A DNA stretch of 64,000 nucleotides from Dryomyza anilis (GCA_951804985.1 OX638132.1:10583529-10647528); one strand, 5' to 3'; shown: positions 52,293 through 61,635, numbered from the stretch's first letter. Program-made: numbers and translations. The notes: a model not told the origin generated them from the sequence alone.

Positions 52293-55200
52293 CTATTGTG
52301 CGTCTGCCTTGAGTTTGTCCAGTGTACCGAAGATTATGTTGTAGACACTGTCCATGAGTTTGATCCAGGCAGCGGTTTGTCGTTCGTTGAGATTGCAGGC
52401 AGCGGACAGCACTTCAAGGATGACCTCCTTGAGTTCCTGTATAAATAGATACAAAAATTTGTTTGTAATTTTGTGTGGTATACAAATTAGGTGCTACTCA
52501 CGTTGAAGGCTTGTTTTTCAATTTGACGCTGAAAATGCGTTGTAGCAATTCTCGACCAGATCTCCTCCAATTTGGGACCGCACCAGTCGTAGCCCAGCGA
52601 CTGTATGGACTCGTCAAAGACGCGCATAATGCGGCTGGCGTGTGCTTTGAATCTCGCATTATTCTGTAATGAAAATTATTCGAATGTGAGAATTTTTAAT
52701 TATGTTGCGATGAAAAATAAAAAATACGATAATAATAACGATTTTCTAATTTTAAAATATACCAAACGGGTGAAATTCATTATTTTCGGAACCACTCCAA
52801 CGATATGAAATTCTTGAGAGCTCTTAAGTTTTGAAATTTTATCTTTAATGGTTATGGAATTATGGGTTATGGAGTCAAGAAATCAGTAAAGTTGAGATTT
52901 TTTTCATGGCAAATCTTTTAAAAATCCGATCAAGTTAAATGGAGAGCGTAATTAACTTCCACTTTGTGAACTATCTTGAGCACAACGAATTTCTCAGTGA
53001 CCGACAATACGGTTTCCGTAGGACCAGATCCACAGGTGACTTGATGGCGGTCCTCTCCGAAAAGTGGAATAATTGTGTTCACCTTTTCGGGGAGAGCAAG
53101 GCTGTTGCTCTTGATATCTCCAAGGCTTTTGATCGAGTGTGGCATAAAGCCCTCGTTTCAAAACTAATTGCATCTGGTGTCGGTGAATCTTTTACTCGAT
53201 GGATATCGAGTTTTCTCCAGGGTCGTTCAATACGAGTTGCGATGGATGGTGTTTTTTCGGAACAACATTTCATCAATTCAGGAGTTTCGCAGGGTTCCGT
53301 CCTATCCCCGTCCCTATTTCTGGTATTTATCAATGACCTTCTGTCATTGACCCAGAACCCAATCCATTCCTTTGCAGATGATAACAACATTTGTCATTCA
53401 TACTCGTTCAAAAAGCGCCCAACCTCTTTGGAGATTGAGAGTAAAAGACGCACTATGAATGACACATTCAACCTTAAAACAATCTCCGAGTGGGGTCTTG
53501 CAAATAGAGTTGATTTTAATGCTAGCAAGACCCAATGTTGTCTGTTATCTCACAAAAGAATGGATTCACCCCTCCCACCCCTTAATATGGGTGCTGTGGA
53601 TATTGCAGAGTCAGCTGCTCTTAACGTTCTGGGCATATCAATTCAATGTGATCTCCGTTGGAATGATCACATATTTGACGTGTCGAAAGAGGCGGCTAAG
53701 TGCCTCGGTTTTTTTAAAACGGTGTAAGACATACTTCACTCCTGCTGACTTGCGCACTGTCTACACCACCTATATTCGACCTAAGATGGAATACAATTCG
53801 CACATATGGGCAGGGGCTTCAAAATCTTCTTTGGAGTTCCTGGATCGAATCCAACAGCGTGCAATATATTTAATAGGGGATGAAAATATTTCATCCTCTA
53901 TTGGTTCTCTTGAGCACTGAAGGACCGTAGGGTGTGTAAGCCTGCTCTATAGGTATTACAATGGTAAGTGTTCGAGGGAAATACATGGCCTGATTCCACC
54001 AGGTCGTGTGTCCTCTCGTTCTACTCGGGCATCGAACCAAGCCCACCCCTTCGTAGTTCACTCGGCTCTCAATAGAACCACACATTACCGAGAGAATTCG
54101 TTCTTCAGTCGCACGATACGTTTGTGGAACTTTCTCCCTGCGTCTGTTTTTCCCGACATTTTTAATATTGGGAAATTTAAAGTAAACATTCACCGACACT
54201 ACTCCATCTTTTCCCCCCTCCTTTTAACCTATCATCCCTTCTTACGATCAACACTGTGCATTGCATGAATAGGGGGCATACCCTGAGCGTTGGTTAATTT
54301 GTAAAAAAAAAAAAAAAAATATATTTTTATCTCCAAAAAGATTCCAAATATTTTGGTTTAATGATGTATAAGCCATTCCACACCAAATCGACTAAAAAAA
54401 GTCAAATTTGAGATTTATTCTTTTAGATTTTAATGAAATTTTGGCAACTTTTTTTTATTTTTTTCGACCTCTACTTCCAGAGATACAGTGGCACAAAGTT
54501 GGAAAAAAGTGCCAAAAATCACTTCTGTATGGTGGTTCATATTTATATATCTCTTGAACTAGCAATGCTAGAAACTTCGTTAATTACTCGTTTTAAAGCT
54601 AATAGATTAATTAAGTTGTTTTAAACGTTAACATGTGGCCCGTGATCATTATCTTTGCACTTCAAAATTGATGTCCTTAAATAAGGACCCTTTTTAAAAT
54701 TCTGAAAAAAATCTTAAATTTTCATCAATTTATTGTAAATGTTCATGCAAAATTTCAAGATGGTATTTTGATGGCATCATATTTTAAAAAAATAATTTTC
54801 TAAATTTCATTGAAATCGAAGAAGGTGAGTTCCAACCGCTGGTCGATTTGGTGTGGAATGGCCCTTATAAATATGTAAAATAAAGTCTGCAAAAACAAAA
54901 AAAAATAATTACCAACTTTTGTATTTTTTACAATTTTTGAAATTTTGTTCATAAAAATATCTCAACTTTACTGATTTTTATCTCTATAACCATTAAAGAT
55001 ATAATCTTCAATTTGAAAACTTACAATTTTTCAATAATTCTCTATATAATAATTTTTAAATTTTTAAAATCGGTTAAGTGGTTCGGAAAATAAATAACTT
55101 CACCCTATTTTAAAGCGACATTAAACGGTACGTCTCACCGCTTTGAGAAGAAATATAACACGTACAGCTCAAATGGTGAGAGAGCTCTACCTACACAGAA

Positions 55201-56038
55201 AAAATAATCAACGTAAATATAGCAATCGACTTTAATTGCATTAATTAATCAATCCAGCAATGAAATTCACTAATTTAATGAAAACATTTGGTATTCTTCC
55301 GTTTGCACATATGAATATTTGTACGTCAATACAGCAAATTAATTAGTTGGCGCAGTTTCAGGAATTATATTTGCTAAAACTGCGCCAACTAAATTATTTG
55401 TTGCATTGACGTACAAATATTCATATTGGCGAACGGAATTGCTGATTTAAAGAAGAATAGCAAATGTTTTCATTAAATTAGTAAATTTCATTGCATTTGA
55501 TTTAACGAAGAATAACAAATAGCAAATGTTTTCATTAAAGTAGTGAATTTCATTACTGGATTGATTAATTGATTATTTTTGGCTGTGTAGGTTCTTTAGA
55601 GCTGTCGCTCCAAACTATTACTTGAATACGTTACGAGTTATAACGTCCGAAAGTTACTTGTATGGTAGGTGAGTATGTCCGTTGTCTGATTTGACTCGTT
55701 TTCAAATTAAGTTTTTTCCATAAAAATATATTGTTAGCCCCAGCACAGATTTGAACATGGGACCTTACGGCTTGCAGTCTAACGCACTATTCACTGAGTC
55801 ACCGACGATTAGATATTGATCTTATTAAACTTTTATCTGTTTTACTTCTATAACGTTAATATACAATTTTACTTACACCCAATTCGGACAGCGGTATGTC
55901 GAGAAATGATGGAAACTTCTCTAAATTGGACGGATATTTTGTGAAGAACTGCAAAAGTATTGCAGTACCCGACTCGGTGGCATTCGCCATGGGAATCTCC
56001 CAGGTTTTCTTAATGTCGTACACCTCTTCACCATTCAT
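52293..56038 (-). CDS. glob1: Haemoglobin, glob1-type, three coding exons
   Basis: A haem-binding oxygen carrier of the dipteran globin-1 family, known in Drosophila to be expressed mainly in tracheae and fat body. Coding exons are 56038-55877 (54 codons), 52663-52502 (54) and 52436-52293 (47 plus TAG), 155 residues in total; Drosophila glob1 is about 153. All junctions are phase 0, with donors GTAAGT and GTGAGT and AG acceptors. The two introns match the positions known for insect globins (D and G helices). Seen: MNGEEVYDIKKTWEIP at the N-terminus; F42-P-S-F45 at the CD corner; distal His62 in NARFKAHASRI; RVFDESIQSLG; proximal His97 in WSRIATTH; then ELKEVILEVLSAA and DSVYNIIFGTL in the last helix. 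No stop or frameshift, so it is probably functional. The start is the only ATG that gives a full A helix. Intron 1 is 3.2 kb, intron 2 only 65 bases. The 3' end lies about 0.7 kb from the satellite array. Confidence 0.93.
52939..54320 (+). pseudogene. 5'-truncated Jockey/CR1-type non-LTR retrotransposon
   Basis: The reverse transcriptase region is clear: LSDRQYGFRRTRSTGDL, ALDISKAFDRVWHKAL (first catalytic Asp), GVSQGSVLSPSLF, the FADD catalytic box in SFADDNNICHSY, and NVLGISIQCDLRWNDHI. Beyond it come TYIRPKMEYNSHIW, FLDRIQQRA and the C-terminal SFFSRTIRLWNFLPASVFP, ending at 54268, then an A-run at 54304-54320. The endonuclease and the start of the polymerase are missing, which is usual 5' truncation. 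Two lesions: one extra T in the T-run at about 53709-53715 shifts the frame after KCLGFF, and a TGA at 53918-53920 interrupts the rest. It is antisense to the globin gene, inside its first intron. Clade assignment is by eye. Confidence 0.85.
54371..54868. mobile_element. MITE with CCATTCCACACCAAATCGA termini, copy 1
   Basis: The element starts AGCCATTCCACACCAAATCG and ends with the inverted form GATTTGGTGTGGAATGGC, about 500 bp apart. There is no coding capacity. A related, more decayed copy in reverse orientation lies at about 58960-59262; they share words around CAGAGATAC.GTGG, CACTT.TGTAT.GTGGTT and AATTTCAAGATGGT. Target duplication is uncertain (TATA or TTATAA on either side). Confidence 0.65.
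55190..55591. mobile_element. Palindromic foldback element in globin intron 1
   Basis: The left end CTACACAGAAAAAATAATCA recurs inverted at the right as TTTGGCTGTGTAGG. The arms continue inward: CCAGCAATGAAATTCACTA / TAGTGAATTTCATTACTGG, AATGAAAACATTTG / CAAATGTTTTCATT, AATATTTGTACGTCAAT / ATTGACGTACAAATATT, and GTTGGCGCAGTTT / AAACTGCGCCAAC close to the centre at about 55362. Almost the whole 400 bp can fold into one hairpin. The right arm carries an extra partial repeat (about 55440-55510). No coding sequence. Confidence 0.8.
55734..55809 (-). pseudogene. tRNA-Cys-like relic, probably a SINE head
   Basis: On the minus strand the sequence has an A-box-like GTGACTCAGTGAATAG, an anticodon-arm-like TTAGACTGCAAGCC with GCA (Cys) in the loop position, and a B-box-like ATGTTCAAATC. 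The two ends do not pair as an acceptor stem, so it is not a working tRNA. This resembles tRNA-derived SINE heads. It lies 67 bases inside globin intron 1. No tail or target duplication could be made out. Confidence 0.5.
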
Positions 56039-56117
56039 ATTGTGGCTGAATTATATGAGTTTATCCGGTTTACAATTACTGATAATAATTATTGTGTTTA
56101 AATGGTTTTCTTAATAT
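56039..56117 (-). other. 5' untranslated part of globin exon and its splice acceptor
   Basis: Directly upstream of the ATG on the minus strand, CTTCTTTTTGCAG (ending at 56118) is a good polypyrimidine tract plus AG acceptor. This implies that the coding exon is preceded by an intron and a non-coding first exon further upstream, as is common in fly genes. Confidence 0.5.
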
Positions 56118-56429
56118 CTGCAAAAAGAAGAGTGAGCATTTGAAATGGAATATTAATTTTCTCTTTTATTAAAAAAATATTTGAATTTGAAAAATATAAA
56201 ATCGACTTATTAAATAAAATAAGAATATATATATAAATTATTTTAATATTTTTAATTACACTACTTAACAAAATAAATAAAATATATCCTTTGGATATCC
56301 AAAAGATATATTCTACATAATTCGTAGGTGCTGATTTTGAACTCAGTACTCTGTTTTTATTTCTACTTTGTAACATTATTGAGTAAATTTCTATAGAATT
56401 TTCAGTTTTAATTTTTAAAAAGTTCATAC

Positions 56430-56985
56430 CATTTATGATTTATCATTACGAATCAACTAATCACTAAATTAATCCCACTTATGAATCGTTCATAAATACT
56501 TCATAAATTGTACATAATATTGATGAACGCATTAATAATATTGAAGAATGCATTCATAATAGTGATGAACGCATTCATAATATTGTTGAACGCAGTCATA
56601 ATATTGATGAACGCATTTTATATCAGTTGAAATAAACTACGACAGTTTTGAATAATCTTAACAAATAAAAAGTTCATACTATTTATGAATTTGTTCATCA
56701 GAATTATAAATTTGTCATTACGAATCAACTAGTCACTAAATTAATCCCATTTATGAACCGTTCATAAATCCTTCATAATATTGATGAACGCATTCATGAT
56801 ATTGATGAACACATTCATAATATTGATGAACGAATTTTATATCAATTGAAAGTAACAGCTTTGAAGAATCTAAAAAAATAAAAAGATCAAACTGAATCAC
56901 CAAATTTATCCAATTTGTGAATTGTTCATAAATCCTTCATAAAAAGTTCATAATATTGATGAACGCATTCATAATAATTTTGAAA
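56430..56985. repeat. Nested tandem repeat with a 22-bp core
   Basis: A core of about 22 bp, ATATTGATGAACGCATTCAT plus AA, is repeated four to five times at 56515-56620, three times at 56775-56830 and once or twice at 56955-56980. Each block is preceded by the same lead (CATTACGAATCAACTA at 56444 and 56716, 272 bases apart; a weaker third lead near 56890). It lies upstream of the globin coding exons, probably within the first intron. Confidence 0.7.
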
Positions 56986-56990
56986 TTATT

Positions 56991-57144
56991 CAATATCAAA
57001 AAATGGAAATTGTTTAAAAAATAAAATTTAAAAAAATTATTTGTAAAAAAATTATAAATACTATTATGATTAATTTGAATTTATTTTATAATAATTATAT
57101 TTTTATTATTTTATTATTTAAACAATTTCTATTTTTTAATATTG
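56991..57144. repeat. 154-bp hairpin with 28-bp arms
   Basis: CAATATCAAAAAATGGAAAT at 56991 recurs inverted at about 57117-57144 as ATTTCTATTTTTTAATATTG. The arms are 28 bases with two mismatches, and the loop is almost pure A+T. It may be a small MITE; no clear target duplication. Confidence 0.55.
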
Positions 57145-57239
57145 CAGTAATTTGAACTCTATAGTATAATTTCAAAATGTAATTTTTTCATTTTTAACAT
57201 TTTCCTAACTTTCATCACTGTCACTGGTTCTGTGTTTTT

Positions 57240-57475
57240 GCCATTCAATGTCGTTTGCTTCATTAGATTTTAATAGATTTAGTGCTGTTTTCATTTCCGT
57301 TTATTTTTTTTTGTTCACTTGTCTACTTTCCGACACAATCACTCAACAAAACTGCTAGACTAACTGGCGCGCAGACAGACTAACATAGAGACCGACACCG
57401 GATAGCAAGAGACAGCGATATGAAATAGCAGTCGTCAATTCTACGATGAGCCCATTGACTTTATCACGTGTTTGA
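57240..57475 (-). promoter_or_regulatory. Candidate promoter and first exon of the globin gene
   Basis: This is the only GC-balanced, repeat-free stretch upstream of the globin coding exons. On the minus strand it has a CCAGTTAG initiator-like word near 57364, followed by A-rich sequence resembling a fly 5' leader (GAAAACAGCACTAAATC). About 100 bases upstream is CACGTG (57465-57470), which contains the ACGTG core of a hypoxia response element on both strands; Drosophila glob1 is known to respond to oxygen. There is no clear TATA box and no donor site could be fixed. All of this is inference from position and composition. Confidence 0.3.
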
Positions 57476-58261
57476 ATTTGAAAAGGTTTTTCTTTTTTCA
57501 GGGTTGCCATCAACTTTATGCAAAAGATAACTTTTCCGCATCAGCTACTATAATTGTCAATGCTTTTGAAGCACTCTTATTTAAAATTCAAATATAGTCT
57601 TGAATAACCTCTTGAGCTGTCACTCAAATCTGTCACATTCCAAGCTATTCACTCACCGACTCATTTACTGACGCATTTATGTAGCATGTTGCATAGAGTA
57701 GTCGACCCAGTTGGAAACATTTTGTGCGTAAAAGGAACATATTACATATCAGTTGGTTTGATCATATATCTTTTAATTATCGTCTTACTACGATTTGTTT
57801 CAAGACTCGTTTAACTCAAATTGGTAAAATGTATTTCAAACGTTTCGTTCAATTTTTTTTTTCAATATTTCTGTTTTACCAAATATTTTTTACGTATTTT
57901 AAACTTTCTAAAAAAATCTGTTGTTTTAGTTTTACTTGTGGACTTAAGAGATATTATTTAAGACAAGTACCAAACTTAATTTTGGAATTATTTATTACAA
58001 TTATTTAGTACCAGTGGTCGGCGCCTATGGACTAAAACAGTGACCTTTCAATTTTTCACTAGTCATGGAGTAGGTTCTTTTAAACCAATCAATATCTGTA
58101 AAGTACACGAACAGGCTGGATGTGTGGATTTTAAAAATATTTCATATCATGCATGACAAACCATTTGAAGATAATTTATGTATTCGATAATTTTATATAT
58201 ATTTAATAAGAAATTTCTGAAGAAATAAAACTTATATATCTTATCATTATCGACATTGAAT
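57476..58261. other. No feature recognised
   Basis: AT-rich DNA. A 94-codon open frame at 57724-58008 starts at GTG, is dominated by Phe, Ile and Lys, and matches nothing I know. Confidence 0.4.
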
Positions 58262-58439
58262 TAATAGGGTTTGGTACGATAAGTCGAAATTTAAAATATC
58301 GAAACTTAAAATACCGAAGACAAAAAGGTAGAAAATAAAAACGCCGAAACCGAAAATTGTCGTAAAAAACTAAAATAGCAAAATATTTACAAATAAATAT
58401 AATGAAATACGAAGAATAAGATATTTAAAAAAGAACATA

Positions 58440-58695
58440 TCGTCGTTGTAGAACGAAAAGTCACCAACTACATTTTTATGAAAATCTGAAATTTCAACTT
58501 TGTTAGTGATTATTATTAAAAGTAATTGATATACTTTTAAAGTTAAAATACCAATGGATATATTCACATTTTCATATTATTTGGTACAAATATTGAGCGC
58601 ATCGAACAGAAATTGAAAAATATATAAAGAATTTTGTAAATGAATAATTTGCATTTTGAAAATGTAGTTGGTGACTTTTAGTTCTACAACGACGA
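58440..58695. mobile_element. MITE with TCGTCGTTGTAGAAC termini, copy A
   Basis: A 256-bp element with inverted ends TCGTCGTTGTAGAACGAAAA and, at the right, AGTTCTACAACGACGA. The inverted match extends about 40 bases (through CACCAACTACATTTT). It is flanked by TA at 58438-58439 and 58696-58697, consistent with a Tc1/mariner-type MITE. A second copy is at 60852-61453. Confidence 0.8.
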
Positions 58696-58710
58696 TATTC
58701 GGAATCTTCG

Positions 58711-58842
58711 CTACGAATTCGAATTTTTAGCTATTTTAGAATCCGTGCATAGTGGAATTCAGTGTGAATATGTCCACTTCGACGAAACATAATTCCATTC
58801 CGCACGGATCAAAGAGTAGCTAAAAATTCGTATTCGCATAGG
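58711..58842. repeat. Palindrome with about 50-bp arms
   Basis: CGAATTTTTAGCTATTTTAG, then AATCCGTGCATAGTGGAATT, is mirrored on the right by AATTCCATTCCGCACGGATC, then GTAGCTAAAAATTCGTATTC. The loop is about 30 bases. Short near-direct repeats (GGAATCTTCGCTACG before, GGATTTCCGCTACG after) flank it, possibly target duplications of a small MITE. Confidence 0.6.
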
Positions 58843-58959
58843 GGAGGTTTGGATTTCCGCTACGATGGGACTCAGAATTAGGATTAGAACATATCAGAGG
58901 CTGCAAATATTAATATAAACCTAAAAAACTATTAAAAAATATGAATTTAATTGTGAGGC

Positions 58960-59262
58960 GTTATTTTTAAATATTATGCCTTCAAAAGACCATCTTGAAA
59001 TTTAGCACGATCATTTATAATAAATCAACCCATATTTTGAACTAAGTACTTGGAATTTGAAGTGCAGAAATAATGAGACCTTAGCGGAGTTACTAGCATC
59101 AAAAGATGTTGCATATAAACCACTATACAAAAGTGATCATTATAACTTTGAACCACAGTATCTCTGTAAATAGTGGTCGGAAAAAATATAAAAAATGCAT
59201 ATCTCGAAACTCAAAATTCCATTGATATTGCATGTGTTGGGTTGGTGTAGAATGACTCAAAT
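58960..59262 (-). mobile_element. Decayed copy of the CCATTCC-type MITE
   Basis: On the minus strand this matches the element at 54371-54868: GAGTCATTCTACACCAACCC at its start, then CGACCACTATTTACAGAGAT, CACTTTTGTATAGTGGTTTA, CTGCACTTCAAATT and AATTTCAAGATGGTCTTTTG. It is shorter and clearly diverged, so it is an older insertion. Confidence 0.6.
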
Positions 59263-59499
59263 ACGATTTGAAATTTGTATTTCAACATATTGATATTTCG
59301 ACATTTTAATGTTCGATATTTTTTTACTCCTTTAATAAAAAAAAAACTGTATTTATTTTCAAAGTTTTTTTTTGATATCTTCCGTCATTTTTTGTTTCGG
59401 CCAAAATTTGTTTCGGCATTTTAAGGCTTTTAAAATTTCGACATTTTTAGGTTTCGACATTTTTTTTTCGACATATCGTACTGATCCCGAACCAAAAAC

Positions 59500-59730
59500 C
59501 AGTTGGGAAGGTTAGATAACATGGAAAAATTTAAATTTGGTGTTATTATGATAGTTAGGATTATCAAAATTATAGTCGGTCTAAGCCGACGGACATCGCT
59601 AAATCGACTCAAGAGAACATGCTGAACATTTCCATATCGGAGATGCTTCCTTCTGGGTGTTACAAACGGCGTACCAAACTGAATACACCCTTTCACTCTT
59701 AGTGTACGGTATAAAAAACGATATTATTCT
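59500..59730 (-). mobile_element. Possible DINE-1/Helentron-like fragment
   Basis: On the minus strand: ATACCGTACACTAAGAGTGA, AAGGGTGTATTC, GTAACACCCAGAAGGAAGC, then GAGTCGATTTAGCGATGTCC. The order (an inverted pair around an AAAGGGTRTA stretch, the CAGAAGGAAGC word, then the GAGTCGAT..AGC.ATGTCCGTC word) is that of the Drosophila DINE-1/INE-1 non-autonomous Helentrons as I remember them. No rolling-circle protein is present. Confidence 0.4.
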
Positions 59731-60849
59731 AGATAGGTTCAAAATTATCGAAAAATATCGTTTTCGTATAATTATAGCTTATTTAAAACGATAATTTGGG
59801 CCAATACATGATTTCGTTTAGACCTTGTTTCGACAATATGGCAATATTTAATTCCTGTGGATATTTTTCGATTTTCAGGTATTACGGAATTCCAGTCCAA
59901 TATTCAACATGTTTTCCAATAAAATATAAACGCAATATTTCTTTTAATTGTGAAGACTAATTATGTTTTATCAATCAAAGCTAATATTCCGAAATGTTTT
60001 TAAGATATTTTAATCTAAACTTTAAAATTTCTTTTTTTTTTAGACTATTTTTGGAAATTTTTTTAGCGTATCAAACCGAATGATAAAAATAAAATGATTT
60101 ATAGTTATAGAGAGCATAATCCATAGTAATGATCAAAAATAGTAACTTTTTTCTATCGGTTATAATTTAAATCTAAAAATATGCCCTATGAAAAAAGTTT
60201 CGGTCAAAAAAATTTTCAAATTTAAAAAAGTTTAAAATACTAGTATATTTTACACACAGGGTCTTTCACATTGTCGATTTGCTCACTGACTCTCCCGTGT
60301 AATACTCACGTGTGCGTGTGCCTGACAGCAGTGACATGCCATCATGTTATGAAATGGAATGGAAACTATGTTGTATTGTGTTACCTAATACCTGAAACGT
60401 TTGAAATTGAATGCCCTACTGGAAATTTTATTCATTGACATTTGTTCTACAACCTAACATAGTTTTTGACAAAAATGTAAAAAATAAATATTTTTCATAT
60501 CTACTCAAAAATAATTTAATACTATTTGCTAATTCTTAATAATATTTTGCAGTATTTAATGGTATTTGAAAATTAATTAAATAATTAATACTATTTACTA
60601 ATGTTAATAGTAAAAACGATTGAAGTAATATTTAAAAACTATGAATTCTATGATATTTTGAATGGCAATTTCACTGTTTTGATGGAATGTTCTAATGTTC
60701 AACACATAATAAATAAATAAATTAATAAATAACTAACTGGTTGATATTCATATTTTAACATTGACGTGAAATAAATTAATCGCAGATAATATCGAATTCG
60801 ATATCATCACTGATTTTAAAAAATCTGATCACATATATTTTTTGTCATA
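59731..60849. other. AT-rich DNA, no feature recognised
   Basis: No open frame, element end or tandem repeat of note. The part at 60255-60400 is more mixed in composition and contains CACGTGTGCGTGTG, but no gene start could be supported. Confidence 0.4.
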
Positions 60850-60851
60850 TA

Positions 60852-61453
60852 TCGTCGTTGTACAGGGTTTTTCAACAGGGTCGCTACAAAAGTAGAGCGA
60901 CAGGGACAGCAAAGGACGTCATATTTCTTGCCGCTCTTTTGACATTTCCCTCAGTAAGGTTTGCTATTTCATGATGGAAAGATATACGGATTCGAATTTC
61001 GGTAGTAAATTTTAATAATTTCGACTCGTTGTTGGCTCGTATATCTTTCCATCGTGAAATGGCAAACCTTACTGAAGAGAAATGTTAAAAGAGCGGCAAG
61101 AAATGTGGCGTCGTTTGCTGTTCCTTGTCGCTCTATTTTTGTGGCGTCTCTGTTGAAAAACCCTTGAAAAAAACTTTTGAAGCGCTCTTATTGAAAAACC
61201 CTATAGAATGAAAAATCACGAAATACATTTTCAAAATGCCAAATATTCATTTACAAAAATCTTTATATTTCTGTCAATTTTTATTCGATGATCTCATTTT
61301 TTTACCACAGGATAAGAAAATGTAAATATATCAATTGATATTTGGACTTTAAAAATGCATCAATTACTTTTTATAATATTAATCAACATTATTAATCGAA
61401 ATTTAAGTTTTTAATAAAAATGTATTTGGTGACTTTTCGTTCTACAACGACGA
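60852..61453. mobile_element. MITE with TCGTCGTTGTAGAAC termini, copy B, interrupted
   Basis: It begins TCGTCGTTG after TA (60850-60851) and ends CGTTCTACAACGACGA before TA (61454-61455), with the same inner words as copy A (GTGACTTTTCGTTC at the right; GAATGAAAAATCACGAAAT at the left). A 341-bp palindromic MITE plus a duplicated TA is inserted nine bases from its left end. Removing that leaves about 259 bp, in agreement with the 256 bp of copy A. Confidence 0.8.
60863..61203. mobile_element. Palindromic MITE derived from rosa-like mariner, copy 2
   Basis: A 341-bp element with the same architecture as 2793-3132 but in the opposite orientation: CAGGGTTTTTCAACAGGGTC at the left, an inverted 5' arm in the middle, then AAAAACCCTTG followed at once by the 3' tip ending GCGCTCTTATTGAAAAACCC at the right. 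TA lies on both sides (60861-60862, 61204-61205). It is inserted into another MITE. Confidence 0.85.
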
Positions 61454-61609
61454 TATATAAATTCATATGGTTGTCGAGATTATAATTTAGACAATGCGAT
61501 GCAAAAAAAGTATCATTGATACATCATGATGATTTTGTCCTCCATTAGCTGAAATCCAACTGGGTATGTTAACTTCTGACAGTCGATGTTATGTCAGCGA
61601 TGCTTTTAT

Positions 61610-61635
61610 TTCTCTCTCTCACACACACACACACA
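61610..61635. repeat. (TC)n(AC)n microsatellite
   Basis: Five TC units followed directly by seven AC units. Confidence 0.95.

Larger units (their letters stand above)
52750..55116. repeat. Inverted arms enclosing the intronic retrotransposon
   Basis: The stretch 52750-52925 recurs in inverted orientation at 54940-55116. Shared words include GGGTGAA..TTATTTTC, GAACCACT, ATCTTTAATGGTTAT and ATCAGTAAAGTTGAGAT. Arms are about 170 bp and diverged with small gaps. Probably the ends of an old foldback element into which the retrotransposon (52939-54320) and the MITE (54371-54868) were later inserted. Confidence 0.6.
52664..55876 (-). other. Intron 1 of the globin gene, filled with repeats
   Basis: The intron runs from GTAAGT at 55876 to the CAG ending at 52664. 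Read from its 5' end it holds a tRNA-like relic, a palindromic element, a MITE with a CCATTCCACACC terminus and a 5'-truncated retrotransposon on the opposite strand, the last two inside a pair of inverted arms. Little of it looks unique. Confidence 0.85.
58262..59500. mobile_element. Old foldback element with TCGAAA sub-repeats, now holding other elements
   Basis: The left end (58265-58365) has GGTTTGGTACGATAAGTCG followed by units of the type TCGAAATTTAAAA / TCGAAACTTAAAATACCGAA. The right end (59280-59500) has the inverse: TTTCGGCATTTTAAGG, TTTCGACATTTTTAGG and TCGACATATCGTACTGATCC. The ends are inverted with about 1.2 kb between. Inside lie a MITE at 58440-58695, a palindrome at 58711-58842 and a decayed CCATTCC-type MITE at 58960-59262. 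No coding sequence of its own. Confidence 0.55.

Noticed and set aside
52263..52669. Two plus-strand open frames (52263-52448 and 52475-52669).
   Set aside because: Antisense to globin exons 3 and 2. The minus strand gives the globin sequence with proper splice sites.
57724..58008. 94-codon plus-strand open frame.
   Set aside because: GTG start, strongly AT-driven composition (Phe, Ile, Lys, Tyr), no family resemblance and no splice partner.
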